DNA of 64,000 nt, from NCBI RefSeq assembly GCF_001975665.1, contig NZ_CP019419.1:2046001-2110000 (forward strand). Direction: 5' to 3'. The DNA is from Polaribacter reichenbachii. Lineage in GTDB: Bacteria; Bacteroidota; Bacteroidia; Flavobacteriales; Flavobacteriaceae. The number at the start of each line of letters is the position of its first letter. Position 1 is the stretch's first letter. This document shows, piece by piece, positions 10,198 through 18,541 of the stretch. The translations under genes and the position numbers were made by a program. Under the pieces are notes generated by a model that saw nothing but the letters and a program-made list of their open reading frames with translations, made no database searches and had not been told where the DNA came from.

Positions 10198-11136
10198 TTG
10201 AAAAAAGATAATAAAGAAATAGATATATTATGTATTGGTGAAGTCTTAATCGATTTTATTGGTCATCAATCTGATGTATTAATAAATAATACTAGAGATT
10301 ATCATAGATATTTAGGAGGTTCACCAACAAATGTGGCTATGAATACTGCTAGATTAGGTTTAAAACCTATAATGATTTCTTCAGTTGGTAATGATGGTTT
10401 TGGAGAGTATATTTTAAAACGACTGAATGAAGTTAATGTAAATACAGAATACATAAAAAAGCTAGATGATAAAGCTACAAGTGTAATTTTTGTATCTAAA
10501 TCAAAAGGAACTCCTGATTTTATTCCTTTTCGCCAAGCTGATTCTTATATAACAGAAGACCAGATTACTACAGATACTTTAACGAATACTAAAATTTTTC
10601 ATACTACTTGCTTCGCCTTAAGTAAGGGCCCAGCACAGGCTACTATTTTAAAGAAAGCTGAAGAAGCATTTAATTTAGGTTGTAAATTAAGTATCGATTT
10701 AAATTACGCTAAAAAGTTGTGGAAAAGTCAAGAAGAAGCACTAGAAGTAATCAAAACCTACTGCAGTTTTAATCCGTTAATAAAAATTAGCGAAGATGAT
10801 ATGTTGCGTTTATTTGAAAAGGAATTAGCTCATCAAGAAATTTTTGAGTTTTTTCATAATCTTGGCGTAGAAACAGTTTGTTTAACTTTAGGAGAAAATG
10901 GTGTAAAATTATCAGAAAAAAATAAAAAAATCATACAATTACCTGCCATAAAAGTAGAAAAGGTAATAGATACAACAGGTGCTGGAGATGCTTTTTGGTC
11001 TGGATTTTTATTCGCTTATATCAAAGAAAAACCAATACAAGAATGTTTAGAAATAGCATTAAAATTAGCAGCATTAAAGCTTCAAAATGTAGGAAGGCTG
11101 CCAGAAAATATCAATATTTTATCTAAACTTTTATAG
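10198..11136 (+). CDS. Second PfkB-family sugar kinase, TTG start
   Basis: PfkB/ribokinase-family kinase of 312 aa. Motifs are the N-terminal GEVLIDFIG, the substrate-binding GGSPTNVAMN and the C-terminal DTTGAGDAFWSGF with the catalytic Asp. Translation appears to begin at TTG: no in-frame ATG occurs before the conserved N-terminus. The gap to the MFS gene is 15 bp and to the phosphorylase gene 10 bp, so the three are one unit. A phosphorylase acting on sucrose would release fructose, which this kinase would phosphorylate. It is clearly different in sequence from the kinase at 7922. Confidence 0.87.
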   Translation: MKKDNKEIDILCIGEVLIDFIGHQSDVLINNTRDYHRYLGGSPTNVAMNTARLGLKPIMISSVGNDGFGEYILKRLNEVNVNTEYIKKLDDKATSVIFVSKSKGTPDFIPFRQADSYITEDQITTDTLTNTKIFHTTCFALSKGPAQATILKKAEEAFNLGCKLSIDLNYAKKLWKSQEEALEVIKTYCSFNPLIKISEDDMLRLFEKELAHQEIFEFFHNLGVETVCLTLGENGVKLSEKNKKIIQLPAIKVEKVIDTTGAGDAFWSGFLFAYIKEKPIQECLEIALKLAALKLQNVGRLPENINILSKLL

Positions 11137-11146
11137 TAATTAAATT

Positions 11147-12883
11147 ATGAAAAAAGAAAGTAAAATAATTTCTAATGGAGTAATGCTAAATGCATACCCA
11201 GATAGTATTGGCAGTAATTTAAGTGATACAATTGCAATGCTTAAAATGCCAGAATTTAAAGATGTATTTTCTTTATTTTATGTGTTGCCCACTTTTTTTA
11301 ATAGCGATTTAGATAGAGGATTTTCTATTATAGATTACAATTTAAATAAAGAACTAGTTTCTAAAGAAGATTTAAAAGCATTAGAAGAATTGAACATTAT
11401 GTTGAAATTTGATATTGTTTTAAATCATTTATCAGTAGCTTCTCCTCAATTTAAAGATTTATTAAAAAACGGAGAAAAGTCTAAATACAAAGATTTTTTC
11501 ATCAACTGGAATACTTTTTGGGAAGGCAATGGAATTAAAAACGAAAATGACATTGTAATTCCTCATAAAGAATTTCTAGATAAATTATTTATGAGGAAAT
11601 CTGGACTTCCGATTTTAAAAGTTCCTTTTCCTGACGGATCTGAAAAACCGTATTGGAATACTTTTTATCAAAATATACATTATAACAAAATTACTAGTAA
11701 AGATGTTAGTGAAATAATCCCTCATATTTCACAAAATGCTGAATTGATTTGTAAAAAAATCAATTCAGCTATTACTAATAATTTAGACTTAAATTCGTTA
11801 GATTTCGAAGATTGTAACGAATATAAAGAAGAAATTTTATCAATTGTAAATAGAAAAGCAACCTATTTAGGTCAAATGGATGTAAATGCAAAATCTGAAT
11901 TGGTTTGGGAATTTTACGAAGAAACACTTGCCAAAGTAAAAAGTTTTGGATGTAAAATATTACGTTTAGATGCTTTTGCATACTTGCATAAAGAAATTGG
12001 GCAAACCAACTTTTTTAACAAACCTGGCACTTGGAATTATTTAGATCGAATTAATGAAATTGCAAAGAAAAACGATTTAATTCTACTACCAGAAATCCAT
12101 GCAGAATATGGGTTAAACTTGCATAATGAAGTTGCAGAAGAAAATTATCAAATCTATGATTTTTTTCTACCTGGTTTAATGATTCATACTTTAGAAACGG
12201 GTAATAATAACGCACTTTTACGTTGGATTTATGAAATCATAGAAAAAGGTTATAAAACCGTAAATATGTTAGGTTGCCACGATGGAATTCCTGTTTTAGA
12301 TTTAAAAGGAAAAGAAGTAAATGGCACTTACAATAAAGGTCTTTTAGAAAATGAAGAAATAGAAACCATAATGAATACCATTATGGATCGTGGAGGAAGA
12401 GTTAAAAACCTTTATGATCCATCAGGCAAAAAGATTTCTTACTATCAAATTAACGCAACTTTTTTTAGCGCTTTAGGCGAAAATGAACAAAAATTATTAT
12501 TGGCAAGAGCCATACAAATGTTTATGCCTGGTATTCCACAGGTTTGGTATTTAGACATTTTTGCTGGTAAAAATAACTATGCAGCTGCCGACAAAGGAGG
12601 TTCAGGAGGTCATAAAGAAATAAATAGAACTACGCTTACAAATACTGATATAAAAAACGGGTTAAAATCTGATATTGTAATAAATCAACTTAAAATAATG
12701 CGATTAAGAAATACATTAAAAGCATTTTCTGGAGATATTAATATTTTAAATAAATCTTCTGATATTTTAAGTATAGAATGGCAAAAGAAAGATTCTTGGG
12801 TATATTTAGAAGCAAACTTAAAAAATTATAATTTTAGTATTTCTTATTTAGATAAAGGTGTAAAACATAAATTAGTTTTTTAA
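11147..12883 (+). CDS. GH13_18 sucrose-phosphorylase-like enzyme
   Basis: Alpha-amylase-superfamily protein of 578 aa most like sucrose phosphorylase, which converts sucrose and phosphate to glucose-1-phosphate and fructose in the cytoplasm. Catalytic residues are visible: nucleophile Asp275 in RLDAFAY, acid/base Glu316 in LPEIHAEY, and the His378-Asp379 pair in GCHDGIPVLDLKG. There is no signal peptide. It is longer than classical sucrose phosphorylases (about 490-505 aa), and the extra length is largely an insertion at about residues 176-242, between a segment matching the TPQ strand and the QMDVN strand. Sucrose-6'-phosphate or another glucoside is an alternative substrate. Confidence 0.85.
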   Translation: MKKESKIISNGVMLNAYPDSIGSNLSDTIAMLKMPEFKDVFSLFYVLPTFFNSDLDRGFSIIDYNLNKELVSKEDLKALEELNIMLKFDIVLNHLSVASPQFKDLLKNGEKSKYKDFFINWNTFWEGNGIKNENDIVIPHKEFLDKLFMRKSGLPILKVPFPDGSEKPYWNTFYQNIHYNKITSKDVSEIIPHISQNAELICKKINSAITNNLDLNSLDFEDCNEYKEEILSIVNRKATYLGQMDVNAKSELVWEFYEETLAKVKSFGCKILRLDAFAYLHKEIGQTNFFNKPGTWNYLDRINEIAKKNDLILLPEIHAEYGLNLHNEVAEENYQIYDFFLPGLMIHTLETGNNNALLRWIYEIIEKGYKTVNMLGCHDGIPVLDLKGKEVNGTYNKGLLENEEIETIMNTIMDRGGRVKNLYDPSGKKISYYQINATFFSALGENEQKLLLARAIQMFMPGIPQVWYLDIFAGKNNYAAADKGGSGGHKEINRTTLTNTDIKNGLKSDIVINQLKIMRLRNTLKAFSGDINILNKSSDILSIEWQKKDSWVYLEANLKNYNFSISYLDKGVKHKLVF

Positions 12884-12932
12884 TTGCATTAAATGAATAA
12901 AATGTAAGAAAGTTTTGTGGATCCTTCCCCCA

Positions 12933-12977
12933 AAAAAAAGTAGAATTTTAAATCTTTATTTAAAATTCTACTTTTTT
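12933..12977. terminator. Bidirectional terminator between convergent genes
   Basis: A 20-bp perfect stem (12933-12953 with 12958-12977) and 4-nt loop, A-rich on the left and T-rich on the right, so it can end transcription on both strands. It separates the fructan/sucrose locus from the convergent lipoprotein gene. Confidence 0.9.
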
Positions 12978-12998
12978 ATAATTGAAGTTATTACTTGT

Positions 12999-13421
12999 TT
13001 ATATATTTTCTTCCTTTAAAATATCGTAGTTAAATTCAATATTTATCCACTCAGATCCATCACCAGTTTTGCTTTCATCAATAATCAATTCATCATCAAC
13101 ATAAATTTTTAATGAAAGTTGTGTAGGAATAGAGTTTTTTCTATAAATATTTCCTTGAATAAATCTAAAATCGTAATCATCTAAAGTAATAACTACAGGT
13201 ATTGCGTTGCCAGATGAATCATAATTAAACAGATATTCATTTAAAATATGTTTGTCTTCAATATAGTCATAATAATTAATCTGTACTGCGTCATTTTCTT
13301 GCAATGTATTTACTTCTATTCTAACTGTTTTATCTAAAACTTCTGTAGTTTCTTCTTCTGTTTGTATAGTGCCAGTGGTACAACTATAAACAACAAGTAG
13401 TAAAAGAAATAATCTTTTCAT
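12999..13421 (-). CDS. Small lipoprotein of unknown function
   Basis: Putative lipoprotein of 140 aa, not recognised. A short hydrophobic leader ends in YSC with Cys14. The remainder is a beta-rich acidic domain with no motif I can name. The frame extends upstream to 13448, but the ATG at 13421 is preferred: it gives a proper signal peptide, and a -7 promoter box (13446-13453, minus strand) lies within the upstream extension. It is divergent from trmN6. Confidence 0.75.
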   Translation of the reverse strand: MKRLFLLLLVVYSCTTGTIQTEEETTEVLDKTVRIEVNTLQENDAVQINYYDYIEDKHILNEYLFNYDSSGNAIPVVITLDDYDFRFIQGNIYRKNSIPTQLSLKIYVDDELIIDESKTGDGSEWINIEFNYDILKEENI

Positions 13422-13445
13422 ATTAAATGATTTTAGGGTAATGTA

Positions 13446-13453
13446 CAAAAATA
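13446..13453 (-). promoter_or_regulatory. -7 promoter element for small lipoprotein gene
   Basis: TATTTTTG on the minus strand matches the Bacteroidota TAnnTTTG element. The implied transcript start lies about 20 nt before the ATG at 13421. Confidence 0.5.
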
Positions 13454-13497
13454 CTGCAAACAGTGTAAAAATAAGAATTATTAGAAATAAATATTGT

Positions 13498-13505
13498 TAA
13501 TTTTG
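13498..13505 (+). promoter_or_regulatory. -7 promoter element for trmN6, near-leaderless
   Basis: TAATTTTG is an exact TAnnTTTG match whose last base is only 5 nt before the A of the ATG at 13510. Transcription would begin at or next to the start codon, implying a leaderless mRNA. Confidence 0.6.
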
Positions 13506-13509
13506 CAGA

Positions 13510-14232
13510 ATGGATTCAATATTTAAATTTAAAGACTTTTCAGTAAATCAAGATAAAACAGCTATGAAAATTGGCACAGATGGTGTTTTGTTAGGTGCTT
13601 GGTGCACTGTAGATTTTTACCCAGATTCAATTTTAGATATTGGTTCTGGTACAGGAGTTGTGGCATTAATGTTGGCACAACGTTCGGATGCAATGACTAT
13701 TGATGCTGTTGAACTTGATGAAAATGCGTACGAACAATCTGTAGAAAATTTCGAACAATCTGATTGGGGAGATCGTTTGTATTGTTATAATGGCACTTTT
13801 CAAGAATTTGCTGATGAAATTGCTGAAGAAGAAGAAACTTACGATTTGGTTATTTCGAATCCGCCATTTTATACAGACGATTTTGAAAGCCAAGATAAAG
13901 CAAGGAATAAAGCAAGATTTACAAGCGCTTTATCTTTTGATGATTTAATAGTTGGAGTAGTAAAAATCTTATCCAAAAACGGAAAGTTTACAACGATTAT
14001 TCCTTATAAAGAAGAAAAGAATTTTATCAACTTAGCGAACGAAAAAGGTTTATTTTTAAATCGAGTTTGTCAAGTTCAGGGTAATCCAACATCAGAAATA
14101 AAAAGAAGTTTATTAGAGTTCTCTTTTGATGATATTGATATTAAAAAAGAACATTTAATTATAGAAATTGAACGTCATCAATACACAGAAGATTACAACA
14201 ACTTAACCAAAGATTTTTATTTAAAAATGTAA
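13510..14232 (+). CDS. trmN6: tRNA1(Val) (adenine(37)-N6)-methyltransferase
   Basis: SAM-dependent methyltransferase of 240 aa in the TrmN6/YfiC family, which methylates A37 of valine tRNA. The N-terminal segment FSVNQDKTAMKIGTDGVLLGAW is typical. SAM motif I is DIGSGTGVVALMLAQR (about 43-58), and the amino-methyltransferase motif NPPFYTDDF (about 117-125) flags an exocyclic-amine target. Length fits the family. The gene stands alone between divergent and convergent neighbours. Confidence 0.9.
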   Translation: MDSIFKFKDFSVNQDKTAMKIGTDGVLLGAWCTVDFYPDSILDIGSGTGVVALMLAQRSDAMTIDAVELDENAYEQSVENFEQSDWGDRLYCYNGTFQEFADEIAEEEETYDLVISNPPFYTDDFESQDKARNKARFTSALSFDDLIVGVVKILSKNGKFTTIIPYKEEKNFINLANEKGLFLNRVCQVQGNPTSEIKRSLLEFSFDDIDIKKEHLIIEIERHQYTEDYNNLTKDFYLKM

Positions 14233-14312
14233 TTTCAAATTTACTAATAAAACTAAAAATTGATAGTTCAGAGTTTCTCAGCGATATTCCTTTACACATC
14301 TTTATGGAAGTG

Positions 14313-15680
14313 TTACCCAGTAATATGATCAGGATTATAGCCTAAATATTTTACTTTTCTTTCGGTAAATTTAATTCCGTGATTTTCGAGTTCCTTTAAA
14401 ATAGGTTTATACACTTCTTTAGTAATTGGTATTTGTACACCAGGTGTTTTTATATCTCCTTTTAAAATTTTTAAAGCTGCAATTGCAACAGGTAAACCTA
14501 CAGTTTTAGCCATAGCTGTATAGGTTTGGTTTTCCCCTAAAACCATCAAGCTACTTTCTATTTGATGTTTTTCGCCATTAAATTCGTAGCCAAAAAGGTG
14601 TTGCATAACTATCATATCTTTATCATTTTCTTGTAATGTCCAAGAATCTTCTAAAATTTTCTGTAAAATTTGAGCAGGAGTTGCATTTACCAATTCAATT
14701 TTTTTCTTCGGATTAAAAAGGTCAAGTTCAACCAATTTTTCCCACATAATATCATCTTGATCAATTTTAAGATAAGAGCGTAATTTTAATTCAACAGAAT
14801 CAGAAGGAGAATATGCTAAAAATAAGTTTACAAAATCGCGATAACTCATATTTTCAGAATCCTCAATGGTATAAGAATCGTCTGTCATCCCTAATTGCAC
14901 AAAAATATTCCAAGCTCTAGAAAAACCAACACGTCTAATAGTACCTCTGTACATGGTTGGTATATCATCTAAACCATAAGCACTTCTATATTTTAAAGAA
15001 TCTCGATTTGCGTAAGCTTCAAACTTTTGATTATCAATTTTTAAAAATTCTGTTCTTCTAAATAATTTGTGATAAGGTATGTATTTATAAGTGCTCTCTT
15101 GTATAAACATTGCAGCTCCTCCTTGGCCAGCCAAAACCACATTTCTAGGATTCCAAGTAAATTTGTAGTTCCATAGATTGGTATCACTCTCAGGAGCCAC
15201 TAAACCACCACAGAAAGATTCGAACAACAGCATTTTTGCACCACTTTCTCTAATTTTATCTATGACTTGCATTGCACTCATATGATCTATACCAGGATCC
15301 AAACCAATTTCGTTCATAAAAACCAACCCATTTTCTTTGGCAGCATTATCTAGAGCTTTCATTTCTTTAGATACATAAGAGGCTGTAACCATATGCTTTT
15401 TAAATTTGATACAATCTTTGGCAACCTCTAAATGAAATCTTGCAGGTAACATCGAAATTACAATATCTGTTTTTTCGATTTCTTTTTCACGTGGATGAGC
15501 ATCAAAAACATCTAATTGTATGGCTTTTGCATTTTTATGATTTTTAATTAATTTTAGCGCATTTTCTGTAGATATATCTCCAATCGTTAATCGTAAGTTT
15601 TCTTCATCAGATTTATCTAATAAATATTTAATTAAAGCTGAGCTCGATTTTCCTGCGCCAATTATTAGTATATTTTTCAT
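14313..15680 (-). CDS. Saccharopine dehydrogenase-like oxidoreductase
   Basis: NAD(P)-dependent enzyme of 455 aa in the LYS9/saccharopine reductase family. The N-terminal Rossmann motif is IIGAGKSSSALIKYLL. The family hallmark EIGLDPGIDHMSAM (about 127-140) and the downstream FCGGLVAPESDTNLWNYKF-type segment are present. In fungi and animals this enzyme interconverts saccharopine with glutamate and aminoadipate semialdehyde; the bacterial role here (lysine breakdown or another amino acid) is not established by context, since neither neighbour is a lysine gene. Confidence 0.85.
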   Translation of the reverse strand: MKNILIIGAGKSSSALIKYLLDKSDEENLRLTIGDISTENALKLIKNHKNAKAIQLDVFDAHPREKEIEKTDIVISMLPARFHLEVAKDCIKFKKHMVTASYVSKEMKALDNAAKENGLVFMNEIGLDPGIDHMSAMQVIDKIRESGAKMLLFESFCGGLVAPESDTNLWNYKFTWNPRNVVLAGQGGAAMFIQESTYKYIPYHKLFRRTEFLKIDNQKFEAYANRDSLKYRSAYGLDDIPTMYRGTIRRVGFSRAWNIFVQLGMTDDSYTIEDSENMSYRDFVNLFLAYSPSDSVELKLRSYLKIDQDDIMWEKLVELDLFNPKKKIELVNATPAQILQKILEDSWTLQENDKDMIVMQHLFGYEFNGEKHQIESSLMVLGENQTYTAMAKTVGLPVAIAALKILKGDIKTPGVQIPITKEVYKPILKELENHGIKFTERKVKYLGYNPDHITG

Positions 15681-15768
15681 AAAAGAAAGCTGTATTTTTG
15701 TGGAATATTATTTATCATTTTTAGATGATTCTAACAATTTAAAACAAAATGATAGGTTACGAAGATAA

Positions 15769-15776
15769 TATTTTTG
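15769..15776 (+). promoter_or_regulatory. -7 promoter element for DUF423 gene
   Basis: TATTTTTG, an exact TAnnTTTG match, lies 27 nt upstream of the ATG at 15804 in the divergent region shared with the saccharopine dehydrogenase-like gene. Confidence 0.5.
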
Positions 15777-15803
15777 TTTAAAAATTAACAAAACTGATAA
15801 TAA

Positions 15804-16184
15804 ATGTTTAAAAATTTAATAATCACTTGCTTTTTAGGTTTATCAGCAGTTGTTTTAGGGGCATTTGGTGCACACGCTTTAAAAGAAAGTTTAACTCTAA
15901 CAGAATTACAAAGTTTTGAAACTGCTGTTCGTTATCAAATGTATCATACCATTGTTTTGTTGTTTGTAAACACTTATGTTGGGTTTTCTTTAAAACAAAA
16001 AAATACAATTAGTTACCTTTTTTTCTTAGGAATTCTATTTTTTTCAGGCTCAATTTATTTAATTCAATTAACTAAAATTACGGCTAAATCCATTTGGTTT
16101 ATTACCCCTTTAGGAGGATTGTTTTTTATAATTGCTTGGATTTCAATGATTATTATATTCGCAAAGAAATTTAAAATCAACTAA
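15804..16184 (+). CDS. DUF423 (YgdD/TMEM256-like) membrane protein
   Basis: Small integral membrane protein of 126 aa in the DUF423 family. The signature AVVLGAFGAHALKESLT (about 15-31) and YQMYHTIVLL (about 46-55) match well, and four hydrophobic segments fit the family's four-helix pattern. Function is unknown throughout the family. It lies between an oxidoreductase gene on the other strand and pckA, with no operonic partner. Confidence 0.88.
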   Translation: MFKNLIITCFLGLSAVVLGAFGAHALKESLTLTELQSFETAVRYQMYHTIVLLFVNTYVGFSLKQKNTISYLFFLGILFFSGSIYLIQLTKITAKSIWFITPLGGLFFIIAWISMIIIFAKKFKIN

Positions 16185-16233
16185 AAATATAATAATTTTT
16201 AGTATCAATATATAAGGGTTTTAAAATATTTAT

Positions 16234-16241
16234 TAGTTTTG
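16234..16241 (+). promoter_or_regulatory. -7 promoter element for pckA
   Basis: TAGTTTTG matches TAnnTTTG. The implied start site is near 16246, about 26 nt ahead of the ATG at 16272. An in-frame extension back to 16239 would overlap the promoter, so the 16272 start is preferred. Confidence 0.6.
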
Positions 16242-16271
16242 TATCATTGTTTAATATACAAAAATATTGGT

Positions 16272-17882
16272 ATGGTAGATACAAGTACGAAATCGATTTC
16301 GTTAAATCATCTAGGAATCAAAAATGCAACAATTCGTTATCAGTTAACTTCTAATGAGTTACATCAAGAAATCTTACAAAAAGAACAAGGTGTTGAATCT
16401 TCTTTAGGTGCAATTGCAGTAAATACAGGAGAGTTTACAGGTCGTTCTCCTATGGATCGTTTTATTGTAAAAGATGCAATTACAGAAAATGAAGTTTGGT
16501 GGAGCAAGATAAATTTACCTTTCGAAGAAGACAAATTCGATAAATTATATACTAAAGTTGTTGATTATTTATCAGAAAAAGAAATTTTTGTAAGAGATAG
16601 TTATGCTTGTGCAGACGAAAATTATAAATTAAATATTCGTGTTGTAAACGAACATCCTTGGAGCAATATGTTTGCTTACAATATGTTTTTAAGACCAACA
16701 GAAAAAGAGTTAGAAAATTTTACGCCAGAATGGACCGTAATAAATGCGCCAGGTTTTATGGCAGATGCTGCTGTTGATGGAACTCGTCAACACAATTTTG
16801 CAATTTTAAATTTCACTAAAAAAATTGCTTTAATTGGTGGTACAGGTTATACAGGAGAAATTAAAAAAGGAATTTTTTCTGCCTTAAACTTTATCTTGCC
16901 AATTTATAAAAATACTTTGCCTATGCATTGTTCTGCAAATGTTGGTGCAGCTGGTGATACAGCTATTTTCTTTGGTTTATCTGGTACAGGAAAAACAACT
17001 TTATCTACAGACCCAAACAGAAGTTTAATTGGTGATGATGAACATGGTTGGACAGCCGAAAACACTGTTTTTAATTTTGAAGGTGGTTGTTATGCAAAAG
17101 TGATTAACTTATCGCAAGAACAAGAGCCAGAAATTTTTGCAGCCATTAAAAAAGGCGCAATTTTAGAAAATGTAATTTTAGATGATAATGGAGTAGTCGA
17201 TTTTAAAGACACTTCTATCACTCAAAACACACGAGTTAGTTATCCTATTTATCATATAGATAATATTAAACAACCTTCTATTGGAGAAAACCCGAAGAAT
17301 ATTTTCTTTTTAACTGCGGATGCATTTGGAGTTTTACCTCCAATTTCTAAGTTAACACCAGCACAAGCAGCATATCATTTTATATCTGGTTATACAGCAA
17401 AAGTTGCAGGTACAGAAGCAGGAGTTACAGAACCAGTGCCAAGTTTTTCAGCTTGTTTTGGTGCGCCTTTTATGCCTTTGCACCCAACAAGATATGCAGA
17501 AATGTTAAGCAAAAAAATGACAGATGCAGGTGTAAATGTTTGGTTGATAAACACAGGTTGGTCTGGTGGTAAATATGGTGTGGGTAGAAGAATGCCATTA
17601 AAATATACAAGAGCAATGATTACTGCTGTTTTAAATGGAGATTTAGGCGATTATAGATACGAAGATTACCATATTCATTCAGTATTTGGTGTAGCACAAC
17701 CAAGATCTTGTCCTGGCGTGCCAACAGAATTATTGAGTCCGAGAGCAACTTGGAATAACGATGAAGCTTATTATGAAACTGCGTTTAAATTATCGAATGC
17801 ATTTAGACATAATTTTACGCAATTCGAAGAATTTGCTAATGAAGAAATTCGAAGAGGAGGACCTCAAAGATATGCTCATTAG
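16272..17882 (+). CDS. pckA: ATP-dependent phosphoenolpyruvate carboxykinase
   Basis: Cytoplasmic PEP carboxykinase of 536 aa that converts oxaloacetate and ATP to phosphoenolpyruvate, opening gluconeogenesis. The kinase-1a P-loop GLSGTGKTTLS begins at residue 235, and the metal-binding GDDEHGW and adenine-binding RRMPLKYTRAM segments follow. Length matches the ATP-dependent family (about 540 aa). The start at 16272 is chosen from the promoter position and family length. A terminator hairpin follows at 17909. Confidence 0.96.
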   Translation: MVDTSTKSISLNHLGIKNATIRYQLTSNELHQEILQKEQGVESSLGAIAVNTGEFTGRSPMDRFIVKDAITENEVWWSKINLPFEEDKFDKLYTKVVDYLSEKEIFVRDSYACADENYKLNIRVVNEHPWSNMFAYNMFLRPTEKELENFTPEWTVINAPGFMADAAVDGTRQHNFAILNFTKKIALIGGTGYTGEIKKGIFSALNFILPIYKNTLPMHCSANVGAAGDTAIFFGLSGTGKTTLSTDPNRSLIGDDEHGWTAENTVFNFEGGCYAKVINLSQEQEPEIFAAIKKGAILENVILDDNGVVDFKDTSITQNTRVSYPIYHIDNIKQPSIGENPKNIFFLTADAFGVLPPISKLTPAQAAYHFISGYTAKVAGTEAGVTEPVPSFSACFGAPFMPLHPTRYAEMLSKKMTDAGVNVWLINTGWSGGKYGVGRRMPLKYTRAMITAVLNGDLGDYRYEDYHIHSVFGVAQPRSCPGVPTELLSPRATWNNDEAYYETAFKLSNAFRHNFTQFEEFANEEIRRGGPQRYAH

Positions 17883-17908
17883 TATATTAGTGATGTTAGT
17901 TTAAATAG

Positions 17909-17940
17909 AAACACCTCAATTTTGAGGTGTTTTTCTTTTT
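17909..17940 (+). terminator. Terminator after pckA
   Basis: AAACACCTCA pairs with TGAGGTGTTT around a 4-nt loop, followed by a T-rich run broken by one C. It is the expected end of the monocistronic pckA transcript. Confidence 0.85.
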
Positions 17941-17979
17941 TTAGGTATATTTATAAAAAATATATTTAAATTGAAAGCT

Positions 17980-18429
17980 ATGAAAACTCGAAAAATAATC
18001 TTATTGGTATGTCTAATTTCTATAATTTTTCAATCTTGTGAATCTGAAGAAGGTAATCCACCTGTAGAGGAGAGAATATCTGGAAAGTGGAAATTAAATC
18101 AAATTAAAACTATTGGAGAAAATGGTGCTAATTCTTTTCAATTAAAAGATTTTTCAGAATCAAACATTGTAATAGAGTTCAAGGATTTTGTTGATGTAAA
18201 ACAGAGTTTTGAATTACATAATACAGGAACTTATGACTTTACATTTATATATGAAAATTATTTTGTTCTTGATAATGCTGATTTGCCACAGAATAATATT
18301 ATCGAATTTGACAGTAAAAGATACTTAGTAGAAATTACAGAAACGAACAGCAATAGAGGATTGAAGCATCTCAATCTTACTTCTTACAATGCTTTTAAAA
18401 CTCAATTATTGTTAGAAGAAGTAAAATAA
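17980..18429 (+). CDS. Lipocalin-like small lipoprotein, unknown function
   Basis: Putative lipoprotein of 149 aa. The leader ends in FQSC with Cys20, followed by an acidic linker and a domain starting ISGKWKLNQIK, a pattern common in lipocalin-like flavobacterial lipoproteins. Beyond that I do not recognise it. The ATG at 17980 is used in preference to an in-frame TTG at 17971. The gene stands alone downstream of the pckA terminator. Confidence 0.75.
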   Translation: MKTRKIILLVCLISIIFQSCESEEGNPPVEERISGKWKLNQIKTIGENGANSFQLKDFSESNIVIEFKDFVDVKQSFELHNTGTYDFTFIYENYFVLDNADLPQNNIIEFDSKRYLVEITETNSNRGLKHLNLTSYNAFKTQLLLEEVK

Positions 18430-18488
18430 GTTAATGCAACTTAATTCATAAAAGCGCTATAATTTTTCTTAAAACATAAGATGTTCTT

Positions 18489-18502
18489 GATACTTTAGTA
18501 TC
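18489..18502. promoter_or_regulatory. Inverted repeat upstream of the pxp operon
   Basis: GATAC-TTTA-GTATC is a perfect 5-bp inverted repeat with a 4-nt spacer, 40 bp before the first gene of the 5-oxoprolinase operon. It could be an operator or a short hairpin; no T-run follows, so a terminator is unlikely. Confidence 0.3.
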
Positions 18503-18541
18503 TTGTAAATTCTATATAATTTGATAAATTAAGTTTTTAGG

